Of a stretch of DNA of 64,000 bases, positions 1-15,915 are shown piece by piece. The notes below the pieces were generated by a model. That model did not search any database and was not told where the DNA came from. It was given only the letters and a program-made list of their open reading frames with translations. How positions within the stretch are numbered: position 1 is the stretch's first letter; every line of letters begins with the position of its first letter. The translations under genes were made by a program, and so were the position numbers. Source of the stretch: Doris montereyensis (Eukaryota > Mollusca > Gastropoda > Nudibranchia > Dorididae); NCBI GenBank assembly GCA_037039925.1, contig JAXRKP010000867.1, forward strand, positions 100,001-164,000, in the 5' to 3' direction.

Positions 1-600
1 TGAACGTAAATGGAAAATGGGGGGAGGTGTATATTTAACTCACCAGTGTCAGGTTAAAAGTTAGATAGCAGCTTTTAAATTATTATTTGCAGTTTAAATA
101 TATCAAAATATCTTATACTATACATGTTCACATTTCTCATCAGGTGTTGAAGTTGCAGTTTAAGCTTACTCTCACTCATCAGCCCCTTTCCCCCACCCCA
201 CTCACCTTTTCCCATCCCTTCATTTTGTAGTGCAAGAGATGTGGATAACGTTGATACGGACATGCCCACATGTGATATTACACAACTTGGTACTGGTACA
301 TTATGAGTGGCTTAAAGTTTGTACTTGTCACGTGTCTTGAAAGTGGTGACGATATATGGGGTTTTTTTAAATCTGAATTTCTTACTGGGTTAAGTCACTT
401 TGTCGTGTTTTTTTAGGTTATGTAATAGATATATGCCATGTTTTCTTATTATAATATCGTCTTATGCTACGTAGGTCTATCTGATTTCATCCTACTTTAA
501 CTTGTAATTTATCATCATACTGTAATGTACTGTAGTCTATTAACATTCTTCAGTTGGATCGAATGTGGTTGTGATCGGTTCACCAATGCCGTCACTTAAG
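1..600. other. Intergenic, nothing recognised
   Basis: AT-rich sequence without a convincing reading frame, RNA gene or repeat. The only open frames are short and have no recognisable protein character. Confidence 0.5.
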
Positions 601-690
601 ATTAGATAAGATAAGATAAGATAATGGTATTGATCTCAGATGAGACAATTGACTTGGTCACAGGATACAATGTTACAAAGCCACACACAA
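601..690 (-). mobile_element. Possible LINE 3' tail with TTATC pentamer tract
   Basis: On the minus strand the sequence runs through a CATCTGAGATCAATACCATT-like segment into four TTATC pentamers ending at about 601. Ends of the form 'GAGATCAATAAA...' followed by a short microsatellite are common at the 3' ends of CR1/L2-like LINEs. No coding part is recognisable upstream, so this is a tentative call. Confidence 0.35.
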
Positions 691-1782
691 ATTTATATTT
701 AAACATTAAAACACAACTAGAATAGGTACACAAAGGGAAGTGAGTAAGGGGAATGGAAAAATGGACAAATTTTCTCGATCGTAGACAGTTGTACTTGTAC
801 TGTCGTGTCACGTTACAAACAAAATTCACATTCAGACATTATATCTAATATAACATAGAAAAGTACATGTATATGACTTAGGGGGATATATGAGGAACAT
901 TGTCAATGTCATCGTCTGTGCTCAGTGTACGAAAGTTTTATTGCATATGGAATAATAGGATTTTTGCATCATTTTAAAAATCAAAAATGGCAAACCAATA
1001 AAAGTAATGACAGAGTTTTTTTAATACTAAAAACGACTGCTCGGGAAACGGAAAAACGCAGGCTAATTATGCTCAGTAAAGATAAGCAAACTTACCTTTC
1101 TGTGAAGGAACAACCTGATATGTTCAGCTGGAATGTAAACAAAAGCCAATGTGACTTTTGAAGCTCCTGAGCGCCTAGCGGCATTTGATTGAAATGTGAA
1201 ATCGTCAATGAGACCCGCTATCGGCTCAGTCGCTCCTCTAAATGAATTTATAAAATGCTGCAAAAGGGAAAAACCGTTTACAGGGAAACCGAAAGAGTCA
1301 CATAGTACTTGTTTATGTTGTCCTATTCACAGAATGAAAATCGTTACGAATACAAAATTAAAACAGTACAAATCTGCTGTCTGTCAAGTAAACAGTAGCG
1401 TGAATGAATACGAGCTCTCTATTAAAACGCGAGGTTCAGGTGAAACGGGAGATCTACTACGCTCATCTGCATAACCACACTGTTTTTTCTGGGCCGTGTA
1501 TGACACTTATTATATACGACTGCCCATCGAGCTGATCCTTATGTCATCTACTATTTCACTTTTTTCATTGCTTCCATTCGGAAAACTTCGACTGTTGGTG
1601 AGCAGTGCAAGATCTCGCACGTGACTGAGTCACACGAAAAGGTGATTTCAGAATGAGAGCCTCGCTTGAGGCGCGTGCTTTATATTCGCACCAAGAAGGT
1701 AACCGCCCAGGGAGAGAAGTAGGAATGCACGTGGGGTTGTTTTGTCACACGGCTTGCGATGCTGAAGTGGGAATGGAAAACA
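691..1782. other. Intergenic, weak open frames only
   Basis: There are short open frames on both strands (about 925-1161, 1063-1263 and 1196-1474), but their translations have no domain, repeat or compositional signature. No splice-bounded exon could be defended. I see nothing else here. Confidence 0.45.
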
Positions 1783-2157
1783 TGTACAGTAAAGGGCGAG
1801 AGGGATCCGACTTTATGTTTTTTTAGCACAGACTTTACAACGTGGAAAAGTGCACGACGTTCAATTGCTTCGAATATCGAATTTGAAATTTACATTTTGT
1901 CCCTGTCCTTTTGGTTCCATTGTAACGAGAGAGACGAAGATTTTTTGTTGGTTTTTCTATTTCTATCCTGTACAGTAAAGGGCGAGAGGAATCCGACTTT
2001 TTATGTTTTTTTAAGCACAGACTTTACAACGTGGAAAAGTGCACGACGTTCAATTGCTTCGAATATCGAATTTGAAATTTACATTTTGTCCCTGTCCTTT
2101 TGGTTCCATTGTAACGAGGGACATGAAGATTTTTTGTTGGTTTTTTCTATTTCTTTG
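1783..2157. repeat. Two-copy tandem duplication, ~186-bp unit
   Basis: TGTACAGTAAAGGGCGAGAG begins at 1783 and recurs at 1969 with only one base changed near its end. The rest of the ~186-bp unit is nearly identical in both copies, including the AACGTGGAAAAGTGCACGAC block and the CCCTGTCCTTTTGGTTCC block. The copies differ by a few substitutions and 1-base indels. The unit is 62 codons long, so a 134-residue open frame (1759-2163) runs through both copies. Nothing in its translation suggests a real protein. Confidence 0.85.
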
Positions 2158-4143
2158 CTGTAGGCTTTTTGGGCGTGTTTGGAGATAAAGTTGGCGGGGA
2201 AAGGATGGGGAGGGGTGCGGTGGGGTATGAAGACATGCGTGTTTGTTATTGTTTGTTAGGCTTTCTGTCACTTTTTTGAGGAGGGGTGCTCCTCTTTTTA
2301 TTGCTTTGTTTATCTAAAAAAGGTGTTATGCATTTGGGTTTATTTCTTCATCTGTGTTTATTTAGAATCTATCTATCGACTTGCGAGTTTCAGTTTATTT
2401 TTGTTTTTTTTTAAATGTGTTCTGTTTCAATGTTACACTCCTCTGCTTAATTAAACTATGTGTGTGCGCGCGGGAATACTGACTCAAAGTGAAGGACAAA
2501 GGGCAAAGGAAAGATCAGAATAGACTATTTAGGTTCTTTCGTGGCAATAAATAAACACGATGGTCTAAACGCCAGAGCTAATGCTATTCTGTCAAATTTT
2601 TGTGCAAATAGAAAAGATACATTAAACAAAGACAGGTGTTGTGAAAGCCCATTAATTATCATTTATTTCGTTTCTTTTGTGGTTTTTTTTTTTGCCAGTG
2701 GCGTTTTTTTTTTTACTTAGCAGACATTGCAAATATGGGCAAAGTTGATTTCGGCGAAGGAAACTCGTTAAGAGTTGACTAGATTGAAGATGGCAAATTA
2801 CAACATGCACGGAGAGGCGTGATACAACAAAGGGCTCATTACTACATGTTTGAGGAATAAACAGATAAATGGCAAGGGGAAAAAGACGCATTGGAAGTTG
2901 GATAGATCAGAAAAGAAGTATTGCGTCAGCGGTAAACATTGCAAGTAAAAGGCGATAAAACAGGAGAGAAAAGGTGTGTGTGTGTGTATGTATGTGTGTG
3001 TGTGTGTGTGTATGTAGGGGGAAGGGGGATATTAAGTACATGCGCTGACAATAAATAGCTGTCCTCCTATAAACTTTCTCTTATTGCCCTAGTCTAATAA
3101 AGTTAATAACGTATAGTATTATTGTACAGTTGCTGTTGTTTTGACCCTGATGTTGCTGATGGTGTTGGCGTTTTCACTTTTGTTATTGTTGTTGATAATG
3201 ATGATGTTGTGAGTGTCTCAATTGTTGATATTTCAATTGCATTCTTCCGTATTGGTTTCACCACGTAGTGGTGCAGAAAATGACAACGTAAGCAAGGGTG
3301 TATAATTTGCTTTTTTCGTTGAAATGAAATTCCCTATTCTCCCCTCAATAAAAAGAAAGATGAAATAAAGATAAGAAAATACATGAACTAGTATTCTGTT
3401 GGGCTGTTTGTTGTCTTTTGTTGTCTTTTTGGGGGGAGGGGGGGGGGGTGTTTTCGTTTTCATTCCTGGTCCGCTTTTCAGTGGTTATCTATTGTTGTGT
3501 TGTTATTTTGTGTGTGTTTGTCTCGGATTTTTCAGGGTTTTTGTGGTGGTGGGTTTGTTTTTGTTTGTTTTGGGGTGGGGGTTTTCCGGGGGGGGGGTGA
3601 GAGGGTTAATATACGTAACTAGTTTTGTTGCTGTTGTTCATAGTGTTTCTGAATAGTTGGAATGTCGGAATTGCGCTGTTATCGTCTTTGGTCGATGTTT
3701 TTGTATTATGGTTGAATGGTCATAAATGCACTTGCATTGGTCTTTTTGTATTGTTGATGTTGTTTTTCTCTTGACAATGACATGCGATGTTTTTTGCAGT
3801 CTAAGGTTGTCACGCTGTAATTGGTAGATGACTTCCGTCGAAAGCTGGCAGGGGTCAAATGATAAATCGTTGACACACACGTGTCATTCATGGCATCAAA
3901 ACGAAGGACGAGGGTGGTGCGTTGTTGATTTCCAGCTATTTTGTAAAAGACGAGTTGAGATTCTTCTAAAATCTTGTTGATGATACATTCCAACATCGTC
4001 GGTAATTCGGTAACTGGCATTGCGATTGCGATGTCGTATCTCCACACAAAAACTGGAAATTAAGTTAAAAAGGCGAGAGCTCGTCACACCCTCAGTAACC
4101 AAAAAAAAAAAAGAGTGTAAAGTGGAAGTTGACTTGGTGTCAG
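2158..4143. other. Intergenic, GT- and G-rich simple sequence
   Basis: The stretch holds a (GT)n microsatellite at about 2973-3014, G-runs at about 3431-3449 and 3589-3598, and GTT-rich low-complexity sequence between them. Open frames here encode biased strings (V, F, G, C) that follow from base composition. No gene was recognised. Confidence 0.55.
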
Positions 4144-4408
4144 TGTTATGTTCTGTGGTGTTGCATCGATGTCAGTGTTATGTTCTGTGGTGTTGCATCG
4201 ATGTCAGTGTTATGTTCTGTGGTGTTGCATCGATGTCAGTGTTGTGTTCTGTGGTGTTGCATGGATGTCAGTGTTATGTTCTGTGGTGTTGCATCGATGT
4301 CAGTGTTCTGTTCTGTGGTGTTGCATCGATGTCAGTGTTATGTTATGTGGTGTTGCATCGATGTCAGTGTTATGCTCTGTTGTGTTGCATCGATGTCAGT
4401 GTTGTGTT
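4144..4408. repeat. 32-bp minisatellite, ~8 copies
   Basis: The unit TGTTATGTTCTGTGGTGTTG plus CATCGATGTCAG repeats every 32 bp, for example with starts at 4144, 4176 and 4208. There are few substitutions, and each unit carries an ATCGAT palindrome. Because 32 is not a multiple of 3, successive copies are read in rotating frames. This produces overlapping Cys/Val-rich open frames that are artefacts of the repeat. Confidence 0.92.
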
Positions 4409-4697
4409 GATGATTATTGTATTATTCCATGAAGTGAGGATATTACAAGTGGCTGCTTTATTCCTTTTTGTTTGGGGATGGGGGGAGTGAGTTAATTTCC
4501 CATTTCTCATATATTTCCTTTTTCTATTTCTGATAACGTGTGTGTTGTTATCGATCCAATGTTGGTGTTCCACACTATATTTAGATGTCTGTACTGTAGC
4601 GATTTCTCCTATAAACAACATGCTAGTGATTCCAAAACGACAGGGAAAATATAATATTTTAAAGGCAGTTTTGGTGCCAGTTCTCTTTTCTAGAACA
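4409..4697. other. Spacer between two tandem arrays
   Basis: Ordinary AT-rich sequence separates the 32-bp array from the 12-bp satellite. No feature was recognised. Confidence 0.5.
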
Positions 4698-6650
4698 GAT
4701 ATTGGACATGGTATTTGACATGATATTAAACATGATATTGGACATGGTATGGGACATGTTATTGGACATGATTTTGGACATGACATTTGACATGATTTTG
4801 GACATGACATTTGACATGATATTGCACATGATATTAGACATGATATTGCACATCATATCTGTCATGCTGTTGGACATGATACTGGACGTGATATTGGACA
4901 TGATATTGGACATGATATTGGACATGATATTCGATATGATATTGGACATGATATTGGACATGATATTCGACATCCACATTGGACATGATATCGGACATGA
5001 TATTCGACATGATATTGGACATGATATTAGACATGTTATTTGTCATGAAATTAGACATGGTATGGGACACATTATTCGACATGATATTGGACATGATATT
5101 GGACATGATATTGGACATGATATTGGACATGATATCGGATATGATATTGGACATGATATTGGATATGATATTGGACATGATATTGGATATGATATTGGAC
5201 ATGATGTTGCACATAATATCGGATATGATATTGGACATGATATCAGATATGATATTGGACATGATATTGGACATGATATTGGACATGATATCGGATATGA
5301 TATTGGACATGATATTGGACATGATATTGGACATGATATCGGATATGATATTGGATATGATATTGGACATGATATTGGATATGATATTGGATATGATATT
5401 TGACATGATATTGGACATGATATTGGACATGATATTGGACATGATATTTGACATGATATTGGACATGATATTGGACATGATATTTGACATGATATTGGAC
5501 ATGATATTTGACATGATATTTGACATGATCTTTGACATGATATTGGACATGATATTGGACATGATATTGGACAGGATATTGGACATGCTACTGGACATGA
5601 TATGGGACATGATATTGGACATGATATTGGATATGATATTGGACATGATATTGGACATGATATTGGACATGATATTTGACATGATATTGGACATGATATT
5701 GATATGATATTGGACATGATATTTGACATGATATTGGACATGATATTGGACATGATATTGGATATTTTGATATTTGACATGATATTGACATGATATTTGA
5801 CATGATATTGGACATGATATTGGACATGATATTGGACATGATATTTGACATGATATTGGACATGATATTGGACATGGTATTGGACATGATTTTGGACATG
5901 ATATTGGACATGATATTGGACATGACATTTGACATGATATTTGACATGATATTTGACATGATATTGGATATGATATTGGACATGATATTGGACATGATAT
6001 TGGACATGATATTGGACATGATATTGGATATGATATTGGACATGATATTTGACATGATATTTGACATGATATTTGACATGATATTGGACATGATATTGGA
6101 CATGATATTGGACATGATATTTGACATGATATTGGACATGATATTGGACATGGTATTGGACTTGATTTTGGACATGATATTGGATATGACATTTGACATG
6201 ATATTGGACATGATATTGGACATGATATTGGACATGATATTGGATATGATATTGGACATGATATTGGATATGATATTGGACATGATATTGGACATGATAT
6301 TGGACATGATATTGGACATGATATTGTACATGATATTGGACATGATATTGGACATGATATTGGACATGACATTTGACATGATATTTGACATGATATTGGA
6401 CATGATATTGGACATGACATTTGACATGATATTGGACATGGTATTGGACATGATTTTGGACATGATATTGGACATGATATTGGACATGATATTTGACATG
6501 ATATTTGACATGATATTTGACATGATATTGGCATGATATTTATATCGGACATGATATTCGACATGATATTGGACATGATATTGGACATGATATTGGACAT
6601 GATATTGGACATGATATTGGACATGATATTGGACATGATATTGACATGAT
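4698..6650. repeat. ~2-kb satellite of 12-bp unit GATATTGGACAT
   Basis: About 160 units of GATATTGGACAT run almost without interruption. Recurrent variants are GATATTTGACAT, GATATTGGATAT, GATATCGGATAT and GACATTTGACAT. A few length changes (for example near 5700, 5765-5785, 6530 and 6640) reset the phase. The unit is four codons long and stop-free in most frames, so long frames open on both strands (MSNI, CPIS, DMIL and GHDI repeats, up to 600 residues). These are not taken as genes. Confidence 0.95.
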
Positions 6651-10020
<3,370 letters not shown>

Positions 10021-10236
10021 CATACATACATACATACGTACATACATACATACATACATACATACATACATACATACATACATACATACATACATACATA
10101 CATACATAGATACACACATAAATACATACATACACATACATACATAGATATACACACACATACATCCATACTTACATACATACATGTATACATACATACA
10201 TATATACATACATACATACATATACACACGCATACG

Positions 10237-10269
<33 letters not shown>

Positions 10270-10497
10270 ACATACATACACACATACATACAAACATACA
10301 TACATACATATACACACATATTCATACATACATGCATGCAAACATACATACGTACATACATGCATACATACATACGTACCTATATACATATATACATACA
10401 TATATACATACATACATACACACATACACACATACACATATACATTCATGCATATATACATTGTCACACACACGCATAAATATATATATACATACAG

Positions 10498-10528
<31 letters not shown>

Positions 10529-10750
10529 TTCATGCATACATACATAGTCACACACACACATACATACATACATACATACATACATACGTAGATACATGCA
10601 TACATGCATTCATACATTCATACACACATACACACATACATTCATGCATATATACATTGTCACACACACATACATACAAACATGCATACATGCATACATA
10701 CATACATACATACATACATACATACATACATACATACATACATACATACA

Positions 10751-10784
<34 letters not shown>

Positions 10785-11242
10785 CATTCTATAAACATAC
10801 ATACATTCATACATAGATACAAGCATGCATGCATTCATACATACATACATACACATACATACATACATACATACATACATACATACATACATACATACAT
10901 ACATACATACATACATACATACATACATACATACACTGATAAATACACTGATAAATACATACATACGCACACTTACACATACATTCATGCACACATACAT
11001 AGTCACACACACGCATACATACATACATACATAGATACATACATACATACATACATACATACATACGTACATACATACATACATTCACACATAAATACAT
11101 ACATCCATACATGATACATACATACGTACATACATACATACATACATTCACACATACATATATACATACATACATACATACATACATACATACATACATA
11201 CATACATACATACATTCACACATACGTACATACGTACATATG

Positions 11243-11248
<6 letters not shown>
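10021..11248. repeat. (ACAT)n tetranucleotide array, ~1.2 kb
   Basis: Long runs of CATA/ACAT with scattered CACA, TATA, TTCATGCA and CGTA variants. A composite motif with TTCATGCATA..CATTGTCACAC occurs near 10445, 10640 and, in diverged form, 10530 and 10985, so larger blocks were duplicated. Open frames on both strands (YVCM and YIHT strings) are artefacts. Confidence 0.97.

Positions 11249-11332
<84 letters not shown>
11249..11332. repeat. (TA)n tract, ~84 bp
   Basis: A perfect TA dinucleotide run directly continues the ACAT array. It can extrude as a cruciform and is likely to be length-variable. Confidence 0.98.
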
Positions 11333-11334
<2 letters not shown>

Positions 11335-12009
11335 AATTATGGTGTAAAGGATAAACTGTATGCATGGCCTTTCATAGAGCTGGAAATAGCATTGTTATCA
11401 ATTGATGATGGAAGCATATAGATTTGCAGTGTTTACATCACGTATGCCATTTTCACCGGTTATTTATAATGATGACTAAATTGAGATCTCAATTACCTTT
11501 TAAATTTTCAAAGAGCATAATTGGTAATATTAGCGTTTGTTTTAGTGTGGTTTCAGGTTTGTTGTTGTTTTGTTAGGTTGACTTCTTAATGAGTGTAGCT
11601 GTTTTGTTCATATTCTTTTAAGGGTGGAGCAGGTGTTTTGTTTTTTGAATGGAACAAACGATGAAGTATTGAAAAGGAGCTTGGCGGCGGAATTCACCAT
11701 TTGAATATTCAATCTGTTTTGTAAACTACAGCCTACCCCCCACCCCCATAACCGAGGTTGTAATAAATCTGTTGTTGTTTTTTGTTAACGCCAAAGTTTA
11801 CCAATCTACAGGAAAAACTGAAGGGAAGTGCTTTAAAAAAGAAATCGTGTAACGCAACATGTAAGAAAGAAAAACAACAACAATAAAATCCAACTATCGT
11901 ATTATTCGTATTTTGTTATCGCTGTATAGGCTACGTTTATTCATATTATCACATCGCCAGCTTTCACATTCATAACAACACCTAGTTCAACAATACATTT
12001 ACTGTGTGC
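11333..12009. other. Intergenic, nothing recognised
   Basis: No gene, repeat or RNA was recognised. A C-run occurs near 11735. Confidence 0.5.
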
Positions 12010-12430
12010 TGGTTCTGCTGCTGCTGCTGCTGCTACTGCTGCCCGACCAGAAATTTCTTTTTTCCGCTTTCATAAAGGTGATGGCATTCACGCAAAGCTC
12101 CCTAGCCCTGTCTGTCTGCCAGGTGCTCTGCCACTGTGCACCCGTTTGTGCTTTACCTTTGGTCGAGTTAGAGTTAAATCTGGCTGGCAAGGCAAGCGAG
12201 AGAACGTGGACATCGGCACATCCTCTACCTTTGTGTCTTAATGTCGTACCAAAGTATGGACGTAACCGAATTTCTTCGTCTGCAGGAAAGAGAGAAAAAA
12301 AAAGAAGAGAAGAAAAACAAGCAACCCGAGAACGATTGCTTTTTTTTTGTGCATCGCGATTGTTATTAGTAGCAAACTCACTGCATCGGGGTAGGCGGAA
12401 GTCAGTGTGAGGGTGAGGGAATGCACCGAT
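12010..12430. other. Higher-GC segment with (CTG)n, unexplained
   Basis: This segment is clearly more GC- and CpG-containing than its flanks. It starts with a (CTG)n-like run at about 12012-12043 and contains TTCGTCTGCAG at about 12275-12285. Frames of 134 and 164 residues are open on opposite strands, but neither shows a recognisable domain. It could be an exon or promoter of an unrecognised gene, or unique non-coding sequence. Confidence 0.3.
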
Positions 12431-12795
12431 GAGGGGGAGGGAGTAGGAGGTGGTGGTGGTGGTAGGCAGGGGTAGGAATGGAAGGATATCCATGGCAGTA
12501 ACTGTCTATTATTATAGTTCTATTTTTATCTTGTCGACGTATGTCTGAATGAGGATGAGGAGGAGGAGGACGAAGAGCATGGTACTGATGGTGGTAACGA
12601 GGATGATAATGAAGGAGATGAGGATGATGATAATGAGGACATGATGAAGATACTACTAGTGACGTGATGATAATGATGATGTCGCTGATGACGATAATAA
12701 GAGGATTTAAAGGAGGAAAATAGTGGTGATGATGGTGACGATAATGATGTTGACGGTTAATGGTAACATTGACGATGACAATAATTGATAATGAA
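12431..12795. repeat. Purine-rich GAT/GGA imperfect repeat
   Basis: Imperfect trinucleotide-type repeats (GGT, GAG, GAT, AAT) dominate. The plus strand would read as Asp/Glu-rich and the minus strand as His/Ile/Pro-rich. This is typical diverged microsatellite sequence, not a supported gene. Confidence 0.75.
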
Positions 12796-13081
12796 GGTGA
12801 GAATGATGACGATGGGGACTTATTTTCAAGGATCAAGATGCCATTTTCCTAGAAAATGTTATAAAAAAGTCTTGCCTTATGTCTCAAGCAATGTAATCGA
12901 AAAACGCTTAACTGGGGCAAATGTCCGTCATCAATATAGCAGTGTATATCGAACAACTAATTACATTATTCAAAAAAACTCATAATTAGAAATCAAGACC
13001 AGAGACGCTAGAAGTAGAAGTTATAACTGATTGTTACAGTTTTAAAGCGTACAAATCACTGCCATTGTTATTTGTTTTCTC
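12796..13081. other. Spacer, nothing recognised
   Basis: Ordinary sequence between the purine-rich repeat and the SINE-A copy. Confidence 0.45.
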
Positions 13082-13260
13082 AGGGAGCGTAGTCAGCTCG
13101 GTTGGTAGCACGCTTTCTTTTCATGGCGAGGCGATGGGTGCCAGGATTCGTTTCCGTCTATTCTCTGTATTTGTTTCGTCATTGTTCCTATTGGGCTTTC
13201 ATATTATCTTATGTTATTACCTTCACTGCTTTCTATTATGATGTATCTCAGGACATCGTC
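13082..13260 (+). mobile_element. tRNA-derived SINE (family A), copy 1
   Basis: The head reads AGCTCGGTTGGTAGCACG (A-box-like), followed ~40 bp later by CCAGGATTCGTTTCC (B-box-like). A body then begins TCTATTCTCTGTATTTGTTT and contains GTTCCTATTGGGCTTTCATA. The same head, spacing and body occur at 33122, so this is a dispersed family and not a tRNA gene. The 3' limit is approximate. Confidence 0.72.
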
Positions 13261-13630
13261 GGCTCAGAATAATAGTGTTTTAACTGCACATAAAATCGTT
13301 TTGAGAAATTGACTAAACCTCTAACGTGTTCAGCTGCCGAGAGAATCTGAAGTAAGGACATGATGCAAATTAAATACCAAGAAGGCTGCAAAAAGCATAC
13401 GGTAATATCAATCTATACATATTATATGTATAATTGTGACGCTGAATCAGATTTTTATGCAGTACCAGAAAATCTTCAAAATGTGCATCAAACGCTCAAA
13501 ATTAAGTGTAGAGTAGCATGGGCCTATTCATTTTTATCGATTCGAAAGGTTGAAAATAATTAACGTTTTATTTATAGACCGTATCTATGAACAAAAGAGT
13601 AGCAAAAGAAACTACATGCCGTTTTTAAAT
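13261..13630. other. Spacer, nothing recognised
   Basis: Ordinary AT-rich sequence. The 67-codon open frame here has no recognisable character. Confidence 0.45.
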
Positions 13631-13682
13631 TTCCTTCTTTCTTTCTTTATCAGCTCCCATTCTACCCTCCGGTGTATGGGTT

Positions 13683-14380
13683 TTAGATGCCCGAAATGAT
13701 CTTTCTCCAGGATGCCCTGTCCTGACAGTTTCTGTTTCCTTCCGTGAAAGTTAAATTTCTTTGCGTTAATGCCTCTTTTATATCTTCTTCCCGCTTTCTC
13801 CGAGGTCTGCCTTTTGGTCTTTTACCTTGAGTTTTAGCACTACATACTGATTTAGCTATTCTATTGTCATTCCTTCTGTTAACATGCCCAAACCATCTCA
13901 GTTGATTCATTTCTATCTTAGTTTTTATGTTATCTGTTTTAGTTTGATCTCTTATCATTGTGCTTCTGTGTTTCTTTTAGTTTCCCATACTACTCTTCTT
14001 AGATATTTCATTTCGGCTGCCTGCACTCTACTGTGCTCCCTACTGTCTACGGTCCAGGTTTCACTGCCATAGAGGAGAGTAGGACAATAAACTGTGTTGT
14101 ATACTGCCATTTTGGTTTTTGTTGACAATTCTTGCTTACCTACAAATGCCTTTCCCAAATAGTTATATATTGCACTTGCCTTTTGGATTGTCTGGCTGAT
14201 TTCTTCTCTTAGTTTTCCCTCTGAGTAAATTATTACTCCTAAGTAATTGTAACTTTGACCTTGTTCTAAATTATCCCTGCCTAATTTAAGATTTTGTGTT
14301 TTAGCTTCCCTAGTTACTAGCATTGTTTTGGTTTTCTTTGCATTTACTCTCATTCCTCTTTTATTTAATTCATTATTCAT
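13683..14380 (-). pseudogene. LINE copy 1: C-terminal region
   Basis: Two overlapping frames (14380-13955 and 13958-13683) give the part after the reverse transcriptase. The first contains YNYLGVIIYSEGKLREEI, LLYGSETWTV and AAEMKYLRRV; the second contains LRWFGHVNRRNDNRIAKSV and GKRPKGRPRRK. These are hallmark strings of RTE-type and related LINE C-termini. A 1-base frame change joins them near 13956. Confidence 0.88.
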
Positions 14381-14407
14381 TATGTTGATATTTGACTGGA
14401 TGTCCCT

Positions 14408-15322
14408 TTATGATTTTCCAAACGGAATTAAATCATCAGCAAATGAAAGCATTGATACATTTACTGGTTTGAACTTCCACATACCTACATTCATTTTCTT
14501 CATGTTTGAGGATGCCTTTTCGACTGAATCCATAAATGTGATAAACAAAAGAGGACTTAGGAAACAACCTTGTCTTACTCCTATATCTACATCAAATTCT
14601 ACAGATACATTTCCAGCTACTCTCACTGCACATGTTGGTTTATTGTAAAAACCTTTAATGGCTTCTATTAAATGTTGCTCTACGTTGTGTCCTTTTAAGG
14701 AATGCCATAGTTCGTCCCTCCTCACAGTGTCAAACGCCTTTTCAATAAAACACAGGTGCAAGTCAATGTTTTCTCTCAAGGAATGTTTCTATTATTTGTC
14801 TAATTGTAAATATGTGATCTTGTACACTTCTTCCTGGTCTAAATCCACTCTGATGCTCTTCAATCTGATCCTCTACTCTTTTCCTTAGTCTCATTTCCAG
14901 AATCCTGGCATACATTTTTCCTGGTACGCTAAGTAGTGATATCCCTCTATAGTTTGAGCATTCCATGGTTGATCCTTTCTTGTGAATTGGTACTACAGTT
15001 CCCTTTTCCAGTCGTCTGGCACCTGTTTGGACTTCCATGCTTGTTGACATATTGCATGTAGTAGTTTGTCTGCCTCTCTCCCTTGGTTTTTAATAATTTC
15101 TGGATGAACTCGATCTGCTCCTGGGACTTTTCCTAATTTCACTTTTCTTATAGCTGTTTGAAGTTCTTCCATTGAGATATCTACATCTTCAGATGTCTCA
15201 TCTCCGTTACTTGTTATTCTTAACAATTGATCTGTACTCCTTGTTTCATATGTTCTGGAGGGATTATGTAATTGTTGAAAATACTTTCTCCACGTTTCCA
15301 TGATTTCGCTGTCTCCTTTCAT
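14408..15322 (-). pseudogene. LINE copy 1: reverse transcriptase domain
   Basis: Three frames (15322-14993, 15050-14763, 14779-14408) cover the RT. Recognisable blocks are GADRVHPEIIK, NYRGISLLSVPGKMYARILE, HQSGFRPGRSVQDHIFTIRQ, the palm segment CFIEKAFDTVRRDELW, GVRQGCFLSPLLF and the catalytic FADD box at the end (SFADDLIPFGKS). The FADD aspartates are intact. The frames are separated by indels. The usual first palm Asp lies in a stretch that is short by about three residues compared with copy 2. Confidence 0.9.
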
Positions 15323-15477
15323 TATGTCGCCTTTGGCGTTCTTAATTAATTTGTCGTATTGGGCATGTTTTGGTCTTTCTCATGCTCTTCATTGCTCCCC
15401 AGAACAGCTTTTGATTTCCTTGATAGCTTTCTTGAAGTCTTTGTCCAAACTCTTCCCACTTTTCCTGTTTTACTTTC

Positions 15478-15771
15478 CTAACTTCCTCTTTGGCGAAAGT
15501 TTTTTTTATTCATGTAATCTATCATATCCTGTGGTCTCTTTGTTTGCAAGCTTTTCTTCCAGGCATCTTTCTTTTCTTTGATCTTAGTCTTGACATTCTC
15601 ATTCCACCATGCTGTCATTTTCCCATCTCCTTTAATTTGTTTCCTACCACAGACCTCTTCAGTACAACTGATGAGTGTTTCTTTATATATTTGCCACTTT
15701 TCTTCTATTGTGCTTTCCTTCAGATCCATCTGCCTTTCACTGATATATCTTTTTATCCTGGATTGGTACAT
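15478..15771 (-). pseudogene. LINE copy 1: linker between endonuclease and RT
   Basis: The open frame has the block TIEEKWQIYKETLISC, then TAWWNENVKTKIKEKKDAW. The WWNxxVK motif is typical of the region between endonuclease and RT in RTE-type LINEs. It matches the linker of copy 2 near 22620-22870. Confidence 0.75.
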
Positions 15772-15915
15772 TTGTTTTACTATTGGTTTATTTATTTCTT
15801 CTATTTTGAGTTTATTAGCTTTCTTCTCTTTTCCTTTTCTGTTTGTTTTCTTCAGTTAATAATCTCATTTTGGCTATCACTAGGTGATGATCACTAAATA
15901 TTTCAGTTGCTCTAC

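Noticed and set aside
4659..6636. Very long open frames (up to 600 codons) on both strands
   Set aside because: They arise from a stop-free 12-bp tandem unit. Translations are pure short-period repeats with no non-repetitive flank.
11999..12493. 164-codon minus-strand frame with Ser and Thr runs
   Set aside because: The opposite strand is equally open, both ends are microsatellites and no domain is visible. It was kept only as an unexplained GC-richer segment.
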